Assembly: GCA_016927965.1 (NCBI GenBank)
Contig: JAFGLP010000073.1
Location: 1 to 17,283, forward strand
Reading direction: 5' to 3'
Source of the DNA: Dehalococcoidia bacterium
GTDB taxonomy: Bacteria > Chloroflexota > Dehalococcoidia > GIF9 > UBA5629
Length of the DNA stretch: 17,283 nt
Of the stretch, positions 13,738 to 17,283 are shown in pieces; within the stretch, counting starts at the first letter, position 1; the number at the start of each line of letters is the position of its first letter. The notes beneath the pieces were generated by a model, which saw nothing but the letters and a program-made list of their open reading frames with translations, did not search any database and had not been told where the DNA came from. A program made the position numbers and the translations under genes.

Positions 13738-16700
13738 AGCGAATACAAACCGCCAGTGATCTGGAGAATCTGCAGCAGATAATAAGCAGTGGTAAATCAT
13801 CACAGATTCCCTGCATATCCCTGTGTGCGGGTACAGGTTGCCGTGCAGCAGGAAGCGAGGAAGTCAGGGATGCGTTTATCAAAGAAATTGAAAGAAGTAA
13901 ACTGCAAATTAACTTGCAGCTAAAAGAAACAGGCTGTCATGGTTTTTGCGAACGCGGACCCATCGTGGTCATTCATCCGAAAAAGATATTCTATGAGAAG
14001 GTGCACCCTGAAGATGTTTCGGAGATCATAACGGAGACTGTGCTGAATGGCAGGATCATTGAACGCCTTCTCTATATTGACCCCTTAACCAGTGAAAAAA
14101 TTGTATATGAGTCGGACGTGCCGTTCTACAAAAAACAGCAGCGCATTATTCTCGGCGCCAATGGAGATATTGATCCCACCCGGATTGAAGATTATATAGC
14201 CACTAAAGGCTATTCTGCACTCAGCAAGGTCATGCTTCATATGTCTCCTGGTGAGGTTATCGAGGAGGTGAAGAAGTCCGGCTTGCGTGGACGCGGAGGC
14301 GCCGGGTTTTCAACAGGAGGCAAGTGGGAGCTTTGCCGGCAGGCAAAGGGGGATGTGAAGTATGTAATCTGCAACGCAGATGAGGGCGATCCGGGTGCAT
14401 ACATGAACCGCAGTCTCCTGGAAGGGAACCCTCACAGCGTGATTGAAGGGATGATAATCGGCGGATATGCTATGGGATCCAATGAAGGCATAATTTACGT
14501 TCGCGACGAGTACCCGCTGGCTGTAAAGCACTGCAAACTGGCTATTGAAACTGCCAGAGAATACGGTTTACTGGGCCATAACATACTTAATTCAGGCTTC
14601 AATTTCGATATAAAAATCTCAATGGGTGCAGGAGCTTTTGTTTGTGGTGAGGAAACGGCACTCATAGCTTCAATTGAAGGCGGCAGGGGAACCCCCAGAC
14701 AGAGGCCCCCTTTCCCTGCCCAGAGAGGCTTGTGGAACAAGCCGACTAATATAAATAACGTTGAGACATGGACCAATATACCACTGATCATATCGAACGG
14801 AGCAGGATGGTTTTCACAGATTGGCACAGCGAAAAGCAAAGGTACAAAGATATTCTCGCTGGTGGGAAAGATAAATAATACAGGTCTCGTTGAAGTGCCG
14901 CTGGGAACCACTATTCGTGAAATTATTTATGATATCGGAGGAGGCATACCGGGCAACAGGCAGTTTAAGGCTGTTCAGACAGGCGGGCCTTCAGGTGGAT
15001 GTATACCATCTTCACATCTCGACCTTCCCATCGACTATGAAAGCCTGAAGAAAGCCGGTTCCATCATGGGTTCCGGCGGCATGATAGTGATGGATGAGAA
15101 TACCTGTATGGTTGATATCGCCCGCTATTACACAGCCTTTCTTAATGACGAGTCCTGCGGTAAATGCCTTTCCTGCCGCAAAGGCACCCAGCGGATGAAG
15201 GAGCTATTGACGGACATTACTCAGGGCAAAGGCAGGGAAGGTGATATCGAACTGCTGGAGGAACTGGCGTCTACCATAAGAGATGTATCACTTTGCGGTC
15301 TCGGACAGACGGCGGGCAACCCTGTTCTGGCGACCATTCGTTATTTCAGAGATGAATATGAGGACCATATTAAGCGGCACCATTGCCGGGCAGGTGTCTG
15401 CAAGGCACTGGTTAAGTCTCCCTGCCAAAATGCCTGTCCAGCCGGCATTGACGTCCCGCGCTATATCAGGCTGATACATGAAGGCAAGACTGGTGAGGCA
15501 GTCGCTGTAATTCGTGAGAAGGTACCGTTCCCCGCGGTGCTTGGCTATGTATGCCTGCACTTCTGTGAACAAAAATGCCGTAGGGGTGATATTGATGAGG
15601 CACTGGCAATAAAAATGCTGAAGCGTTTTGCCGCTGACCATGATGATGGATCATGGAAAAAGAAAACCACCAAGTTGCCTTCATCTGGCAAAAAGGCAGC
15701 CGTAATAGGGTCTGGACCAGCAGGTCTCACTGCTGCCTATTACCTGGCCAAGCAGGGACATGAAGTCACCGTTTTTGAAGCTGCCCCGGTTACCGGCGGC
15801 ATGATGCGGCTGGGTATACCAGAATTCCGGCTGCCCAGGGATATTCTTGACAGGGAGATTGATGACATCAAATCCGCCGGGATAAACATTAAGGTCAATA
15901 GCGAGGTTGAGTCGCTGGATGCTTTGTTCAGACAGGGATACTCTGCGATTTTTACCGGCATCGGTGCCTACCGGAGCAGGGACATGGGGATAGATGGTGA
16001 AGACGATGCGTCAGTGCTAAACGGCATAGAGTTTCTCAGGAATGTGAACCTGGGCATCAAGATGGACATTGGAGACAGGGTATTAGTAGTAGGAGGAGGA
16101 AACGCAGCCATAGATTCTGCACGGACTGCGCTCCGCCTTGGAGTTAAGGAAGTGGCAATTGCCTACCGCCGTACATATGCTGCCATGCCGGCCAGTGTTG
16201 AGGAAGTCAAGGAGGCAATTGAGGAAGGCGTTAAGTTGGATTTCCTGGTAACCCCGGTCAGGGTCAGCCGACTCAACGGTAGATTGAAAGTGGAATTCTT
16301 ACGAATGGCATTAGGCAATATAGATGACAGCGGAAGGCGGCAGCCTGTGCCGATCAAGGGAAGTGAGTTTACCGGCGAGTACGACACGATAATCAAGAAC
16401 ATAGGTGACCGTCCTGAAGTCCCCGGTGCCTATGAATTAGTCTTAGGAAAAGGCGGAGAAATCAAGGTTGATCCTGATACACTCGCAACCTCAAAGGAAG
16501 GGGTCTTTGCCGGCGGTGATGCCGTATCCGGGCCGGCTTCGGTAATCGAAGCAATTGCTGCAGGCAGGCAGGCCGCTATTTCTATTGACAGGTTTCTGGG
16601 CGGCAAGGGAGATATTGAAGAGAAGCTGGCGCCAGCGGAAGAGATAAAACCTTTCACGCAGGAAGAAGGGGAAAGGCGTCGCCCGCCCATGTGTATGTTA

Positions 16701-16808
16701 TCGCATGCTGAGCGCAAAAGCTTTGCGCTGGTCGAGCTTGGCTATGATCAGGCCAAGGCAACAGAAGAAGCAAAACGATGCCTGAGATGTGATTTGGAAG
16801 AACATTGA
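13716..16808 (+). CDS. NuoF-GltD/NfnB fusion: NADH-FMN-FeS subunit joined to FAD-dependent NAD(P)H oxidoreductase
   Basis: The fusion has 1030 residues. Residues 1-110 are a second thioredoxin-fold [2Fe-2S] domain (Cys37, 42, 74, 78), as in HydB/HndC. Residues about 140-550 are NuoF: the NADH/FMN site ('GLRGRGGAGFSTGGKW', 'CNADEGDPGAYMNR', 'GAGAFVCGEETALI'), an SLBB region and the N3-type [4Fe-4S] ligands Cys481, 484, 487 and 527. Residues about 557-640 are the Cys-rich helical domain of GltD/NfnB proteins (Cys557, 562, 570, 574, 613, 617, 621). Residues about 658-960 carry the FAD loop 'GSGPAGLTAAYYLAKQGHEV' and the NAD(P) loop 'VVGGGNAAIDSARTALRLG', with 'YRR' (817-819) as a likely NADPH 2'-phosphate contact. 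The tail ends 'RCLRCD'. ATG 13716 has AGGAAAG upstream. The usual 'AIG' FAD motif is 'NIG' (895-897). A transhydrogenase-type role is inferred. Confidence 0.92.
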   Translation: MSIRNEIKRIQTASDLENLQQIISSGKSSQIPCISLCAGTGCRAAGSEEVRDAFIKEIERSKLQINLQLKETGCHGFCERGPIVVIHPKKIFYEKVHPEDVSEIITETVLNGRIIERLLYIDPLTSEKIVYESDVPFYKKQQRIILGANGDIDPTRIEDYIATKGYSALSKVMLHMSPGEVIEEVKKSGLRGRGGAGFSTGGKWELCRQAKGDVKYVICNADEGDPGAYMNRSLLEGNPHSVIEGMIIGGYAMGSNEGIIYVRDEYPLAVKHCKLAIETAREYGLLGHNILNSGFNFDIKISMGAGAFVCGEETALIASIEGGRGTPRQRPPFPAQRGLWNKPTNINNVETWTNIPLIISNGAGWFSQIGTAKSKGTKIFSLVGKINNTGLVEVPLGTTIREIIYDIGGGIPGNRQFKAVQTGGPSGGCIPSSHLDLPIDYESLKKAGSIMGSGGMIVMDENTCMVDIARYYTAFLNDESCGKCLSCRKGTQRMKELLTDITQGKGREGDIELLEELASTIRDVSLCGLGQTAGNPVLATIRYFRDEYEDHIKRHHCRAGVCKALVKSPCQNACPAGIDVPRYIRLIHEGKTGEAVAVIREKVPFPAVLGYVCLHFCEQKCRRGDIDEALAIKMLKRFAADHDDGSWKKKTTKLPSSGKKAAVIGSGPAGLTAAYYLAKQGHEVTVFEAAPVTGGMMRLGIPEFRLPRDILDREIDDIKSAGINIKVNSEVESLDALFRQGYSAIFTGIGAYRSRDMGIDGEDDASVLNGIEFLRNVNLGIKMDIGDRVLVVGGGNAAIDSARTALRLGVKEVAIAYRRTYAAMPASVEEVKEAIEEGVKLDFLVTPVRVSRLNGRLKVEFLRMALGNIDDSGRRQPVPIKGSEFTGEYDTIIKNIGDRPEVPGAYELVLGKGGEIKVDPDTLATSKEGVFAGGDAVSGPASVIEAIAAGRQAAISIDRFLGGKGDIEEKLAPAEEIKPFTQEEGERRRPPMCMLSHAERKSFALVELGYDQAKATEEAKRCLRCDLEEH

Positions 16809-16837
16809 GCCACTACAGGCAGAGGTGAGAAAAATAT

Positions 16838-17283
16838 ATGTTAACACTTAAATTAAATGGCACGGAAGTCAGGGCAGAGGAGTGGTGGAGCGTACTGGAA
16901 ACAGCCAGGTTTTATGGCATTGAAATACCAACATTATGTTATAACGAAGGGCTTTCGCCCTGGGGCGGATGCCGTCTCTGTATTGTCGAGATAGGTGAAG
17001 GGGAAAACACCAGGCTGGTAAGCTCCTGCACCTATCCTGTCGCCCAGGGACTTAACGTCAGGACCCATTCCAGGAAGGTTATCGCAGCCAGGAAGGTCAT
17101 CGTTGAACTGCTGTTGTCAACCTGCCCAAGTTCCAAAACCATACAGGACCTGGCATCTGCGCTTGGCGTCCAGAAAGTAAGGTTTAAAATAGATTATGAA
17201 GACTGTGTTTATTGCGGCTTGTGTGTCAGGATGTGTGCTGAGCAGATGAATGGCAAGGCAATAGGCTTTGTCAACAGGGGCGG
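16838..17283 (+). CDS. HoxU/NuoG-N-terminal-like iron-sulfur subunit, 5' part
   Basis: The frame starts at ATG 16838 behind GAGGTGA and runs off the window after 148 codons. The plant-ferredoxin-type [2Fe-2S] site is Cys34, 45, 48 and 64 (Cx10CxxCx15C), as in the N-terminus of NuoG, HoxU and HydA. A ferredoxin-type [4Fe-4S] motif follows, 'CVYCGLCVRMC' (Cys123, 126, 129, 133), then 'FVNRG'. The His/Cys-coordinated [4Fe-4S] site that normally lies between them is reduced to a single Cys96 in 'LLSTCPSSKTIQDLA', so that cluster is probably absent. The gene begins 29 bases after the fusion gene's stop. Its C-terminus, which may be a short diaphorase subunit or may continue into a hydrogenase or molybdenum catalytic domain, is outside the window and decides the function of the operon. 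Confidence 0.88.
   Translation, partial: MLTLKLNGTEVRAEEWWSVLETARFYGIEIPTLCYNEGLSPWGGCRLCIVEIGEGENTRLVSSCTYPVAQGLNVRTHSRKVIAARKVIVELLLSTCPSSKTIQDLASALGVQKVRFKIDYEDCVYCGLCVRMCAEQMNGKAIGFVNRG

Overview
The window reads as chromosomal DNA from a strictly anaerobic bacterium. The taxon is not provable from the sequence. The gene types (glycyl-radical-enzyme activase, iron-sulfur flavoprotein, soluble NuoE/NuoF/HoxU-type redox module) and the frequent TTG starts fit an uncultured Chloroflexota of the Dehalococcoidia type or a similar syntroph or acetogen. That assignment is inference. No rRNA, tRNA, insertion sequence or CRISPR array was seen.

Left part (1-9723), clearly GC-richer. It holds the 3' end of a PflA-type radical SAM activase followed by a two-domain PPOX-like flavin/split-barrel protein. 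A convergent alpha/beta hydrolase comes next, sharing a divergent promoter region with a CARDB-domain lipoprotein. Then follow a small polytopic membrane protein that appears to start at a non-standard ATC codon, and recJ with a good sigma70-type promoter. The ftsY-lgt pair lies on the opposite strand, and lgt overlaps the recJ end by 32 bp. Last come a tandem-flavodoxin iron-sulfur flavoprotein and its probable autoregulated TetR repressor, with a perfect 15-bp palindrome sitting on the tetR -35 box.

An intergenic stretch of about 630 bp (9724-10349) without a recognisable gene marks a change to AT-richer DNA.

Right part (10350-17283), all on the plus strand. It holds a soluble GAF-domain histidine kinase, an OmpR-family response regulator (apparently starting at ATA), an unrecognised 193-residue protein, and a redox operon. 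The operon encodes a NuoE-like [2Fe-2S] protein, a 1030-residue fusion of a NuoF-type NADH/FMN/FeS subunit with a GltD/NfnB-type FAD-NAD(P)H oxidoreductase, and a HoxU/NuoG-N-terminal-like iron-sulfur subunit cut by the window end. One polypeptide with both an NADH-type and a probable NADPH-type site suggests a soluble, possibly electron-bifurcating NADH/NADPH/ferredoxin transhydrogenase (compare the Sporomusa-type Nfn, StnABC), or the diaphorase part of a hydrogenase or formate dehydrogenase. The deciding genes lie beyond the right edge. A pair of 11-bp-spaced direct repeats upstream of the 193-residue gene could be the response-regulator site, which would tie the two-component system to this redox module.
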